Shown here piece by piece: positions 40,301 to 49,259 of a stretch of 64,000 nucleotides of DNA. This DNA is from Artocarpus heterophyllus (lineage: Eukaryota; Streptophyta; Magnoliopsida; Rosales; Moraceae). How positions within the stretch are numbered: the stretch's first letter is position 1; every line of letters begins with the position of its first letter. The stretch lies in assembly GCA_025403435.1 (NCBI GenBank), contig CM046348.1, positions 21,759,899 through 21,823,898 of the forward strand. The letters run 5' to 3'. A program made the position numbers and the translations under genes. The notes below the pieces were generated by a model. It saw only the letters and a program-made list of their open reading frames with translations. It did not search any database and was not told the DNA's origin.

Positions 40301-41959
40301 TACTCTCCTCGCTACTTTTCGACCATGAAACCTCTACGTTCTGTGAGTCGGACAAATCGCTGTCGCCGCCCCTACATAAGGGTCTTGTTCGCTGGACGGC
40401 CTAATAAGCTTGCGCCTGCCCAGCATATTTAAAAACTCCTGCTCGGGCACGGTCTGGGAATCGACCCTTAGAATCTGCTCCAGCCAACTGGCCCCGTCCC
40501 GTCTTAGGGACGCCACCTCGGCATCGGATTGGGTCGAAGAAGAGCTACTACTCTCCTCGCTACTTTTCGACCATGAAACCTCTACGTTCTGTGAGTCAAA
40601 AATATCGCTCATTTTCACTCGGGAAATTACCTGCTCGGGTTCTTGGTAGCTCGGGTGATGCAATCCTCGGCTATACTACTTGAGCTCGGCAACTAAAATT
40701 TTTCGGTCGAAAGATTTCTGAAAATGAAGTGCAAATTACGAAGGGGAGGGACCCTATTTATAACCATTTTAAGCTGGAAAATCGAGCGCGAAAACCCAAG
40801 AGGCACAATTAATACGCCTGACAGCCGCACAGACGGCCATAATACGACACGCGTCCCCCGTCTGATCCACGCGTCTTTTCACCTCACCCCGCTTTTAAGT
40901 GTCGTTTGGTCTTCCTCCTTTGAGCCAACCTCACCCACTCGGCATAGTCCACCCAGCCGAACACCGACCAGGTGAACTGGGGGGCTAATGTTGAGGGTAA
41001 GCTCGACGCCACCACTGAGGACGCTAACTTTGGTGGTTGGCAATTAAGCTCAGCAGACATCAGGGAGTCTACTGTCCGACCCGACGCTTTAGACTTCTTC
41101 CTGAGGTGCCTTCCATTCATCCAAGGGCACGCCCCAAGAAGACTGCCACCTCGGGGATGTACGGTAGCTCGGGTCGGACCACGTTATTCATAAAGATACG
41201 TCACTACCCATCCTTGTAGGCCAACACCAAGCAAACGTGCTGCCGTCTGATAGAGTCCAATCCATTGGGCAATGGACGCGACACTTGTCACCTAATGCCT
41301 GACACATTTTGATGTGACACCTGGGTAATGGGCAAAACCCATCTTGCACCCGATCCAAGTGGCGGCCTATAAATAGGATGCATTTATGACATTCTAGGGA
41401 GAGAGACTTCTTCACACCTAACTGGCTGCCGACCTCTGCCGAGCAATACCTGCCTTGAGCATCGGAGAGCCCTTGTCTATTGACTAACCCCACTATTCTC
41501 CAAATCATCCCTCTCGCAGGTACACACTCCCGGTCAGGGGCAAGCCTAAGAAGAGGTCAGAACGTGCGCAGCCGCACGTGGGTGTTGATCCGACGCCGGA
41601 CAACGGTAAGCATCAACAGCTGCATACTCATTTTCCAACAACAGGTGCCCCAATCCATCATATTCAATTTAGTTTTAGATCAATTACATTTCAAATTCAA
41701 TCAAAGTTGCAATTTAGCCGCATTTCAATTATTTTTGAGTCAATTAAGCTATTCTAATTAAGCAACATTGTTATAAAAAATGGAAAGCATATCAGCTGGG
41801 GTTAGAAAATCTTACTTAGCTGAATGCAGTTGGATGAAGGATTCATACCTTTACTTGACTAGTCTCCTCACTTGTCATAGTATTGCCAATGTAGAGCTGG
41901 ATCTTCCCAATGCATTCTTGATCATCATGGTAAATGGGCCACCAACGAATTCTATCACT
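22385..41959 (-). CDS. DUF810 / Munc13-MHD-like protein (At4g24610/At5g65440 type), C-terminal 670 residues
   Basis: Thirteen exons on the minus strand join in frame: 41849-41959, 26475-26638, 26263-26380, 25769-25993, 25068-25258, 24512-24679, 24229-24334, 23912-24049, 23561-23719, 23208-23414, 22912-23106, 22701-22772 and 22385-22543 (with stop). Landmarks in order are IRWWPIYHDDQECIGKIQLY (end of a C2-like region), LAYDLLLEAAMRANKFHSRN, LRYLSHVMHVATPTKDCLEL, TISTAYLKMKNLCTNISKE, NLFHNYIMVWVQDMQLSFLD, KALERQYNDILTPLKDTIPK and FLEGRKENRVWYNGSYYAL, ending QYFYV. The family is plant DUF810; its PATROL1 relative is a Munc13-like factor moving proteins to the plasma membrane, so a trafficking role is inferred. 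No stop or shift occurs, so the gene may be live. Relatives exceed 1,000 residues, so N-terminal exons must lie beyond 41959; I could not find them in the window. The 26639-41848 intron is filled with transposons. Confidence 0.88.
27257..28325 (+). repeat. 542-bp tandem duplication inside the LTR
   Basis: The stretch beginning TACAAAGATTATTATG at 27257 recurs at 27799 and continues in step, with matching landmarks 542 bases apart (for example GTGACGATATATTGG near 27357 and 27899). The two copies differ at only a handful of positions. The related LTRs at 10108 and 14473 have a single copy, so the duplication arose in this copy. Confidence 0.9.
29424..30200 (-). pseudogene. Truncated duplicate of the antisense ORF
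   Basis: This is the N-terminal part of the Tat antisense ORF, starting at the ATG at 30198-30200 (MSDLSDSQNVEVSW). It continues through an acidic Ser-rich region and the LGRRKLIRPSREQDPYVG block. It is interrupted by the 248-bp tandem duplication, which shifts the frame, and stops at the junction with the host LTR at 29424. Its full-length counterpart is at 37904-40612. Confidence 0.7.
29709..30204. repeat. 248-bp tandem duplication (left copy)
   Basis: The block starting CCCCTACATAAGGGTCTT at 29709 repeats at 29957 with near identity. The same duplication with the same 248-bp period is present at 40121 and 40369 in the right half. It therefore predates the tandem arrangement. Since 248 is not a multiple of three, it breaks the antisense frame. 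Confidence 0.9.
30343..30350 (-). promoter_or_regulatory. TATA box for the antisense ORF (left copy)
   Basis: On the minus strand TATAAATA lies about 145 bases upstream of the antisense ORF's ATG at 30200. A matching TATAAATA is conserved in the right copy at 40755-40762. The spacing allows a short 5' leader. Confidence 0.5.
30577..31206 (+). repeat. 5' LTR of the gypsy element (630 bp)
   Basis: It begins TGTTGAGGGTAAG and ends GTAAGCATCAACA. The same-length partner is at 40989-41618. It is preceded by the purine-rich AACTGGGGGGCTAA (a polypurine tract, showing that internal sequence lies to its left) and followed by TTTTGGCGCTAGAAGG, the expected position of the primer-binding site. The two LTRs differ at scattered sites, roughly a few percent by eye. 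Confidence 0.9.
30956..30963 (+). promoter_or_regulatory. LTR TATA box (left LTR)
   Basis: CCTATAAATAGG lies about 250 bases before the LTR end and is conserved at 41369-41376 in the right LTR. It is the likely core promoter for the element's genomic RNA. Confidence 0.6.
31271..33000 (+). pseudogene. Gypsy gag (capsid and zinc-knuckle-like), disabled
   Basis: The likely start is the ATG at 31271 (MTTRGNARDDTT), giving a basic, Arg-rich N-terminus. Premature stops occur at 31556-31558 (TAG) and 31691-31693 (TGA), and the frame changes near 31940. The capsid domain then reads on from 31942 (KFKVPQIKPYDG, LTGPARQWFRRLEPGSI, VRDYINRFTRAALEV) and is followed by a Lys-rich linker. A degenerate CCHC-like motif comes next: CEFQKDVGHTTLEC near 32718. 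Gag would coat element RNA in virus-like particles. The capsid frame continues unbroken into protease and the start of RT to 34116. Confidence 0.85.
33001..36941 (+). pseudogene. Gypsy pol (protease, RT, RNase H, integrase), disabled
   Basis: Protease is marked by VDNGSSADILF near 33178. RT begins near 33890, its frame breaks near 34112 (one base lost), and it resumes with the catalytic YVDD at 34351-34362. RNase H follows (VDGST near 35249, NKAEYEALLAELR, TIYSDS). Integrase has its HHCC zinc region at about 35920-36030, catalytic Asp in WAIDLIGPLP near 36107, second Asp in VTDNAKQF near 36284, and Glu in NGQVEAVNKT near 36400. Premature stops are at 34512, 35004, 35475, 36381 and 36891; reading through them the natural end is the TAA at 36939-36941. 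Each stop is one C-to-T change from CGA, CAA or CAG. RT makes element cDNA and integrase inserts it; this copy cannot. Confidence 0.9.
36942..37903. other. Spacer between pol and the antisense ORF, with a 90-bp tandem repeat
   Basis: Non-coding element interior. The block beginning AACCTGCTTGGAGTAAT at 37371 repeats at 37461, a period of 90 bases. A poly(A) run follows near 37700. No protein frame is supported. Confidence 0.6.
37904..40612 (-). pseudogene. Antisense ORF of the Tat-like element ('putative gypsy-type transposon' domain), broken
   Basis: A minus-strand gene lies between pol and the 3' LTR. It starts at the ATG at 40610-40612 (MSDIFDSQNVEVSW). An acidic Ser-rich N-terminus is followed by a 248-bp duplication that shifts the frame. 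The conserved plant gypsy antisense domain follows at 39100-39699 (MRLPLQHFLRRALNNFNVCP, QSGWYYFTGFRKDFILG, WKYEWFYAGG). Next come a basic linker near 38728-38997 and a coiled-coil C-terminus ending at 37904 (KAARLEGQLATLQAEHHQF, then an acidic tail). The domain resembles Pfam PF04195, annotated widely in plant genomes as antisense gypsy ORFs; its function is unknown. Several stops and shifts separate the parts. Confidence 0.78.
40121..40616. repeat. 248-bp tandem duplication (right copy)
   Basis: The CCCCTACATAAGGGTCTT block starts at 40121 and again at 40369, the same period and content as the left copy at 29709. It splits the antisense frame after the DPYVGAAT region. Confidence 0.9.
40755..40762 (-). 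promoter_or_regulatory. TATA box for the antisense ORF (right copy)
   Basis: Minus-strand TATAAATA lies about 143 bases upstream of the antisense ATG at 40612, conserved with 30343-30350. It suggests an antisense promoter inside the element's 3' internal region, separate from the LTR promoter. Confidence 0.5.
40973..40988 (+). promoter_or_regulatory. Polypurine tract of the gypsy element
   Basis: GAACTGGGGGGCTAA lies directly before the TG of the 3' LTR, the position of the plus-strand primer for reverse transcription. The same tract precedes the left LTR at about 30562-30576. Confidence 0.7.
40989..41618 (+). repeat. 3' LTR of the gypsy element (630 bp)
   Basis: It matches 30577-31206 in length, ends and internal landmarks, including TATAAATA at 41369-41376. 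It is followed at 41619 by GCTGC, where the interrupted host LTR resumes. Confidence 0.9.
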
Positions 41960-42159
41960 CTACATTAACACGTTAACAAAGTCAGATAACATGACAACCA
42001 TTGGAAAAGATTGCATCCACAAAAACCACATCCTGGATGGTAGAAGATTTTCCCCCCTTAATTTTATGGTAAAAGAATGTTACATAACCATGGATTAATT
42101 TCTCAAAAGGCCCGATTTTACACTTGAAATAGAGAAATAAGGATCGGAGCGTAAAGAAA

Positions 42160-43735
42160 GCTATAATTAAATGGTCAAGCAAGAATCGGTGTTGTGAAAA
42201 ATCTGCAATCGTTGGTAGCTGAAGGCAACGGTCATGATAAAGTTTCATTCTTACAAAAAGACTGAAGAAACCACATCGAAAAAGCAAGACGATTGCGCTT
42301 AAGGGTTGAAGATGCCAAAGCAATTCATGATTATTTTATCATTATGTAAAACTAAAAATTCTAATTTTTTCTATATGATAGACTTGGATAATCATGCTGG
42401 AATTAAGAATTTGTTTTGGGTAGATGTAAGAAGCAGAGTAACTTATGAATAATTTGAGGATGTTGCTACTTTTGATACTACGTACTTGACAAATAAGTAT
42501 GATATGCCATTTGTACCTTTTGTGGGAGTGAACCATCATAGGCAATCAGTTCGATTAGGATATGGGTTACTATCAAGCGAAGATACGACAATGTTGATTT
42601 GATTGTTCGAGACGTGGCTCTCCTGTATGTCTAATCGTGCGCCAAAGGCTATAATTATAGATCAAGATAAACAATGCAAAAGACTAGTGGAGTTGTCTTC
42701 CCTAAAAGTCGACATCATTGGTGTTTGTGGCATATGATGAAGAAATACCAGAGACGTTTGGGTCATTCAAATCATATGATAAGATAAAACATAGCTTGCA
42801 AGTTATAATTTATGATTCTTTGTCGTGGCGATGCATTTCGAGAAGTATGTCGACAACTCAGCGTAGTGAAAGTATGGATTCCTATTTAATGATTATGTGA
42901 ATTCAAAGACAACTTTAGGAAAATTTGTGAGCAATATGGTAAGCAATATGGTAATGTATTAAAAGACAAGATTGCAAAGGAAGGCCTTACAGATTTGTGT
43001 TACCCAATTTGAGATAGAGAAACAATTTTAACAAATATATACTCGCGCCAAGTTTAGAGAGTTGCAAATGGAGTTGATGGGGAAGCTTTATTGTGATGTA
43101 TCTTGTGTTGACATGATCAATGAGATATTCAAAGTCTTGAAATAATATGTATTAGAGGGGGACAGAGCGAGAAGACTTCTGATGTCCAATTAAACAAAGA
43201 GAAATACGAGGTTGAATGTGCTTGTTATTTGTTCGAGTTTAGAGGAATTTTATGTAAATATGCTCTATCTGTTTTTATAAAGATGCAAGCTAAAAAGTTG
43301 CCAGAAAAATACACACTAACTCGTTGGTGGAAAGGATATAAGGAGCTCACGTACGAGGATCAAATTCAATGATAATAAATGGATTGAAAATCAAATCCAA
43401 CGGTATGATAGGTTGCAAAAGAAGCTTGATCAAGTTGCAACCTTGGTTGTTGCCTCTGAGGATAATTGTGTAATGTTGTGTGATTTAATAGATCAATTTG
43501 CAACAAAAGTGAGCATGAATAAATAACATAAAAAAAGTAGCTATGTTTTAAACAAAACAAGATCTCTCATTGATGAAGTGAAGTTCAATAAATTCGTAGC
43601 CCGGTAGCTGTTCAAAGACATGGTCGACCACTCACTAAGGGAAAGATCTCCAATATTGAGAAGTCCATTTCCAAGAAGAAAAAGGTTCATGACAGGAAAA
43701 AAAAAAGAAAAAAGAAATCACATGTATGGTTCAAC
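42160..43735 (+). pseudogene. FAR1-related (FHY3/FAR1 family) gene remnant
   Basis: Broken reading frames on the plus strand give a recognisable FAR1-related protein, a family domesticated from MULE transposases that act as transcription factors. Segments in order are HIEKARRLRLRVEDAKAIHD near 42260-42325, then the MULE-like core with TFDTTYLTNKYDMPFVPFVG near 42470-42530. After it come APKAIIIDQDK near 42640, HHWCLWHMMKK near 42715, MSTTQRSESMDS near 42847, LFEFRGILCKYALSVFIKM (SWIM zinc finger) near 43233 and a Lys-rich tail near 43630-43720. Many stops and shifts are present. It lies just upstream of the first visible DUF810 exon, on the opposite strand. Whether it is a decayed gene or a MULE fragment cannot be settled here. 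Confidence 0.75.
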
Positions 43736-45889
43736 CTTTGTTAAATGAGTTTATTGTATATTTAATCTATTAGGTTTGTCATAAGGTTTATTTTTCCTAT
43801 AGGTTACCAAACTCAAAGAAAAAACAACCGGTGATGAAGCAAATGAAGGAAATTACAATTCATTATCTAAACCACTTGAGATCAAAGTGCAAGAAATAAT
43901 GAATTTGAAGATGCTTAAAAATTGAACATATTAACTTATTTATATTGCACTTGCAAAATATTTTATTAATTTTTTGGAACAACAAATGCAATTTATTCAT
44001 CCATATACTATGCATTTAACTCAAGGAGCAAGAAAACAACAATTTCATGGAGCTTACTTTCCACAGTCGGAGCCTTACGTTTTTGCAAACCCTCTGGGCT
44101 ACACTCAAGGTAGATATGTCTTCCTATTGTTAACTATTTTTTTATCTCAAACAAAATGAAGAAAAATCTTATCATGCTATCATCAAGTTTCCTCTTCCAA
44201 ATCAAGCAAGTGGGACGATATCATATATGCAATATTATCATGATCATGACAAATCTCAAATTCAAAAATGAAAGATCAAGGACCTTTCGTGATGGAGCTA
44301 GACTAGAGGTGTCAAAAGGCTGTGTCCGGCAAACTTGACCCTTTTGACCCCAGGCCTATTATGGGCTTGGCTCATACTAAGCCCAGCCCTTGTAACACTC
44401 GTTGTTTTCTTTAGCAGATGATATGCAAAGTTTAACGATTTTATGCGACAATATGAATAAGAGCTACAACTTAAAAGCATATTATGTATGATATTTAATA
44501 TAATATTTATGATTATGAAGCATATTATAAACTAATGATTTTCTTGCAGTGGACGGTCCAAAGAAGTTCCAAGGACATAAAGTGCCTAATGTATAATTAT
44601 TGTGATTTGTTCGTAAATTGTCTATTTTTTATGAATTATTTGAATTTTATTTATTTAGATATGGTATGTTGATTTTTATAATTTCTTTAGAAACTATTTT
44701 AAGAATTTTGGTTTGAAAAAGAAAATACGCTGTAGCATGAACAGTAAAAAATGACATTACTGTAGCTGAGACTTGTGTTTACTGAAGCATCGTCTCCTTC
44801 ATGAAGTTTACTGAAGCAACCAAGCTAAAACTTGTGTTTTCCATCATTGCTTCATCTTTTACGATCAAGATCCCTCTATATCTCTCCTAAACTTATTCAA
44901 ATCATGATTTACGAGATTTGACGATATTTAGACTTCTTTTTTTTTTTTTTTGGGAAAACCAAATGCCCATGCATCACCCATGTGACTCACGTGTCAATTC
45001 CTCGTCGTCTCACCTTCATTGTTACCCTTCTTTTTGGCTGCTTATCCTTTAATAATTCAGCCATGTAAGGCCATTACTCATGCCCATACTCACTTAGATT
45101 CAAATCTCACTTTCTTTCCTTCTTTCTGTTATTTGCCGACACCTCCATCTTCACTATCCTATGCTACCTCCTACATTGGACTACGATAACTCCATCTCCA
45201 CCATGTGCTACATCACTTTGACAATATGGCTACATGCTAGACCACTTGATAGTTTATAATGCTTTGTCCATAAACAATTACTCTCAAACACCTCTCTCTC
45301 TGTCTCTCAATGTCTCAAATCCCTTTTTCACTCTTTCTTTCCTCCTTTTTTCTTCTTGCACGACACATACAATATGCACACTCACAAGCTATAGCCAAAC
45401 CACACTCTCCAACCCTATTAACTACCCAATTCAACTGCTTAAAGCTATTCTAGGCATTTTTCCAAAGCAAAAATATATCCATAATCGAAATCTAGACGCT
45501 AAATCGATAAAGTTACGGTGTGATTGCCAAAATAGTAAATAGAATGGGAATGGAGTTTCGACTACATCACGAGGTCGATTTTTCTATATATTTTTATATA
45601 AAAAATTTTATATGTAGGTTTAGTGTTATGTAGTTTAATGCTTAGTTATGTTTAAAGAATAGTTTTGATAGAATTATTACTCTTAAACTCGTTTTTAGGC
45701 CAAAAATCAGTACTGTGGGATTTTTTGGGAAGCATAATAATAAGATTTTGAGAAAATTCCTTTAAAACATTGTTTACATATATGTTAGATATATCTCACA
45801 AAAATTTCGAATTCAAATACATTTTTTTGATTTATTTAGGAATTAATGCTACATGTTGATTATCATTATTCTTAGACTATCTTCAAATT

Positions 45890-46605
45890 TACTAAATTGT
45901 TTGAGGATGTTTCAAGATGTTTTTAACACCATAAAATTTTATAAATGCTCATTTATGTGGATAGTTGTTTTCTGCAAAATTGTGGTTCCTTTCAAATGTT
46001 GAAAATTAAATTAAAAATCTTAGAAAATACACCGCTTAGTTGTTTTAGTATAATTCTAGCAATGTTTTTGTAAATGTTAGAATATTAGAAAAATATTTGG
46101 AATGAACCAAATATGATGAAAATAAATTTGATGCTATATACAAATATTACAAATATTATGCTAAAATTTCATATCAATTGAAAGTTTGTGCGATTTTAGA
46201 AAATTCTTTGAGTGCTGACTGCCCATAGGTTATTTTCAGTGACTGTTTGATTTGTAATTTCTAAAATGTAGAAAAAAATGTTACAGTAGCTCAAACGTGA
46301 TAAAATTAAATTTAGTGATATGATTAAATGTCTAATATGCCATGGTAGAATTTCAAAGCCATTAAAATTTTAATGATTTTTATAAAATTTGCTTTTTACT
46401 ACTTGTACTATATTTCTAACAGTAGTTTTGTAATTTGTAAAATATAAAATAGATACTTATATTGATCCAAACGTTATGAAATTTTATCTAGTGATATGTA
46501 TAGATGTTTGAAATATTGTATTAAAATTCCAAAGTCATTAGAATTTTAATTAATTTTTGAAAAATCGTTGCATATTGACTAATGGGTTGAATTTGTTAAT
46601 CTGCC
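45890..46605. repeat. Degenerate tandem repeats of about 170-190 bp
   Basis: Four diverged units follow one another. Three of them share a pattern such as CCAAAYRTKATGAAA, then ATTTRRTGMTATAT, then TAAAATTYCAWA with CAATTRAA or CATTAGAA, ending in RTAATTTSTAA. Boundaries fall near 46078, 46264 and 46439. Such internal repeats are typical of long LTRs of some plant Ty3/gypsy elements. Confidence 0.5.
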
Positions 46606-48665
46606 TAGAATGTTGTGTATTTGTATAAATTCCTTTAAGTGATTAAGCACGATATTGCTTATTGTTATGATGATGTATATGATGTTTTGAGTATATTCTT
46701 ACATCGAGAATGTTTCTTCTATCACTATGTTATAATGTTCAAGACTTTTAAGGCACTTAAGTCGTTTGAGGTAAAGAAAACCATCCATTTGCAAGAGGTT
46801 AAGTAATTTGCTACAAGCTAAATAAGTACATTCCCACTGACAACATGAAAAAAGATTATGAAAAGTTTTTGAGAAATGTTATACAATATTAATGATTATA
46901 AATGAGCATTTCTCTTTCTAAAGGCTTTTTGCGATGATTTTCAGGAACATCTTTTTACAAATATTTATAAAGTTTATTTTATGATACATAAGACGTTTTC
47001 TCGAGAATATATACGTATATATAGGTGTATCACATAATTAAGACGTTGCACACTCAATGATGATGCTAGTCCTCCAAGGTGACTTGTCACATTTGGTTTA
47101 GGATTAGCTACCCCTCTCCTCTCGTGATGAAGCGCCATAGAGATGTTAATGGTGCAGCACTAGGGCTCTAAAAAATAAAATGAATATTTTTATTACGGAT
47201 AAAGGAAAAATAGAAAAATATGTTCTTATGAAATGTACTTTATGTACTGTAATGATTATGACAAAGATACAATGACGTATGTTTATTACTAAAGTTTTCA
47301 TAACGTTTTGTGAGATTTCAAATGTACTTGCTAATCTTAATGCTTACTTAAGTTATATCACATTGCAGATAAGAGAAAAGCTACAGCTATGGATAGAAGA
47401 TGGACAGACGGATGCGTGTGCAAAGAATGTGGTGTTGGAACATGGGGTCGTGTTATGAAATAAAATAATAATAAAGCTACGTTAAATTTATTTCCGCACA
47501 TTATGAGGCTTATTTAATTGTTACGTTTTTGCTACTCTCATGCACTTTTTATTATGTTGTTGGGTTGTCGAACTTTGGTTTGTAATAATTTATATGTTGT
47601 GATTTGATTACACGTTACATACTTGCTACGTTAAGACTAATTATTTCTGTAGGTAGTCGGTTAATCGAATATCTTAGATATTCCATCAGGCTAACTGAGG
47701 AGGAAAAACCGTTCAAGGTAAGTAAGTATCGAATCTATTTGAAAGTTGCAATCATAAGAAATTTTAGGAGCAGATATTTATAAATAAACTAATTATTTAA
47801 AAAGTAAAAAAGTGTTATTTCATATGTTCGTATGAGGATATACCTAATTAGAAAAAAAAATCAGGCTGAAAATCCTGGGTAAATAGTTAAATAATGCTTA
47901 CATGTTCAGGTTTTTCCTATTGAATAATTGAGAGATAATGATGAAAGTTAATGATTTATGTGACATCCATAAGGGGGCGTTAGAGCCTTGGCCCAAGCCT
48001 TAGCTCTTGAAGGGTTGTGCTAGCCCTAGGACCAAGCCCTATAGGGCCGGCCCTATAGCCCTATAATTTTAAATTTTAACATTTTAAAATTTTTTTATTT
48101 ATTTTTAAAATATTTTTTATAAGAAATTAATAAGTATACAATCAAGGGACTACTAAGGGCTAAACAAAAAAGGCTTTTAAGTATTATATAGAGTATTGAA
48201 AAATAGAAATTATTTTTTTTTTTGAATGTGTGACTAAAGCAAGTTTACATTTTAATTCGTAATATGTGTATAAACACGATAAGTATAATTGGAAATTAAT
48301 AATGACAAAAATAACTGTCCAGCTTAATGATCAGTAGAGTTTGAGGTTTAAACTTTAAGACAAAATAGGTGTATTTTTTTAAACACCTAAAGAACCAAGT
48401 TTATAGGTGTCTTTTTATAAAATAAATCGTTAAAAGTTTTTTATTTTTATTAAAAAGGTTTTTTTATTTTTTTACTTTACAAAGGCTGATCATATATCAA
48501 GAAACACAACAACAAAAACAAACGATTTTGGTGGAAAGTTTACTGTTTGTAGGGTCCATTGGTAAAAAAAGCATGTCAGATTCTCAAAAGATTTTCATTT
48601 TTTATGTGTTTGAGAAGGAAGCATCGGCTCCAGTAATCAAATGGTTTCTGCCAAAAGAGTAAACA

Positions 48666-48830
48666 ATTTTTTATCCCCTGTTTAGCTAAGGATAATTTTC
48701 ACAACAAACTCAGTTATAAACAGTGTAAAACTTTCACATGCTACAGTAAAAAAAATTATTACAGTGTAAAGCTCTCACATGCTACCGTAAAAATGTTTTT
48801 CACCACTAGTTAAACACCCTTTTAAATATC
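48666..48830. repeat. MITE-like repeat, related to 58620-58788
   Basis: An AT-rich unit of about 165 bp has the paired motifs AACAGTGTAAAACTTTCACATGCTACAGTA and ACAGTGTAAAGCTCTCACATGCTAC in shortened form, bounded by CTGTTTAGCT and the complement of GTGTTTAACT. The same paired motifs occur at 58635-58710 inside the polygalacturonase remnant. Two dispersed copies with GTGTTTRRC ends fit a hAT-type MITE. Confidence 0.5.
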
Positions 48831-48934
48831 AATGGCGCCAACTTGGATGCTGACTTGGATGTGTGTATGACCCATTAAAGTTAATTAAAAGAGAATTTGC
48901 ACCTAGTGACACAATTTTGGTATAAAATTAAAGG

Positions 48935-49259
48935 TGTTATGAATAAATTAATTTAATATTATAGATGTTTATATTCTTAACACCCTCATAAATTGTATTA
49001 TTTCTACTTTAATGACTATTAGTGTGGTATTTTATAATCTTCGTAACCTCCCAATTACTATTCTTTTAGTATTATTTTGTTGTTGTAACTCTTGACTTTT
49101 AGCTTCTTCTACTTTATGATCCTTGGCCTATATATGGCATTTGAGGGCTTGTATTTGTACACAACATGAGATGGTGAATAATAAGATTGTTTCTCTCTAA
49201 TTCTCTTATGTCTCTATTTTATGCTTTGCAATTTAGCTTTTTACATTTGTTTTATAACA
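48935..49259 (+). repeat. Left LTR of the decayed Copia element
   Basis: A 325-bp repeat sharing its order of landmarks with 53215-53544, including TTGTTGTTGTAACTCTTGAC, GGCCTATATAT (TATA-like) and TTGTATTTGTACACAACATG. The two copies differ at many scattered sites, suggesting an old insertion. Confidence 0.88.

Larger units (their letters stand above)
29424..41618 (+). mobile_element. Ty3/gypsy (Tat-like) retrotransposon complex: partial internal + LTR + internal + LTR
   Basis: Order on the plus strand: a 1.15-kb copy of the element's 3' internal end (29424-30576), a 630-bp LTR (30577-31206), a full internal region with gag-pol (31207-40988), and a second 630-bp LTR (40989-41618). The LTRs begin TGTTGAGGG and end CATCAACA. 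The left partial piece corresponds to 39840-40988 and even shares its 248-bp internal duplication. This is the pattern of a tandem element sharing LTRs whose 5' part was deleted. Pol order (protease, RT, RNase H, integrase) is Ty3/gypsy. The extra antisense ORF between pol and the 3' LTR suggests the Tat lineage. The coding region is dead. Confidence 0.88.
27008..41640 (+). mobile_element. Solo LTR of the 10108-12129 family, split by a Ty3/gypsy insertion
   Basis: The LTR starts TGTTGGAGTTAATC at 27008 and runs to about 29420, where it breaks after TTTTAAATTCCG. The last ~22 bases, GCTGCATACTCATTTTCCAACA-like in content, resume at 41619 directly after the gypsy complex and end at 41640. Together they match the end of the inner LTR at 10108. 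Flanks (AATGA before, ACAGG after) do not match, so its own target-site duplication is lost or one edge was altered. It lies in an intron of the DUF810-like gene, antisense to it. It contains a 542-bp tandem duplication. Confidence 0.8.
43736..48934. other. Old repeat-rich, AT-rich DNA without a supported gene
   Basis: No intact gene is seen. A GC-rich pocket near 44296-44400 (AGAGGTGTCAAAAGGC, GGGCTTGGCTCA) and another at 47960-48062 (GGGCCGGCCC) resemble terminal regions of plant hAT-type elements, but no matching inverted ends could be fixed. The part at 44830-47700 has the look of a long, old Ty3/gypsy LTR; it contains internal repeats at 45890-46605. The open frame at 45234-45542 is low-complexity. 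I looked here for N-terminal exons of the DUF810 gene on the minus strand and found none. Confidence 0.4.

Noticed and set aside
41982..42323. Minus-strand 113-codon frame as another DUF810 exon
   Set aside because: It is antisense to FAR1-like coding sequence and does not match the DUF810 family; the exon acceptor at 41959 closes the visible exon.
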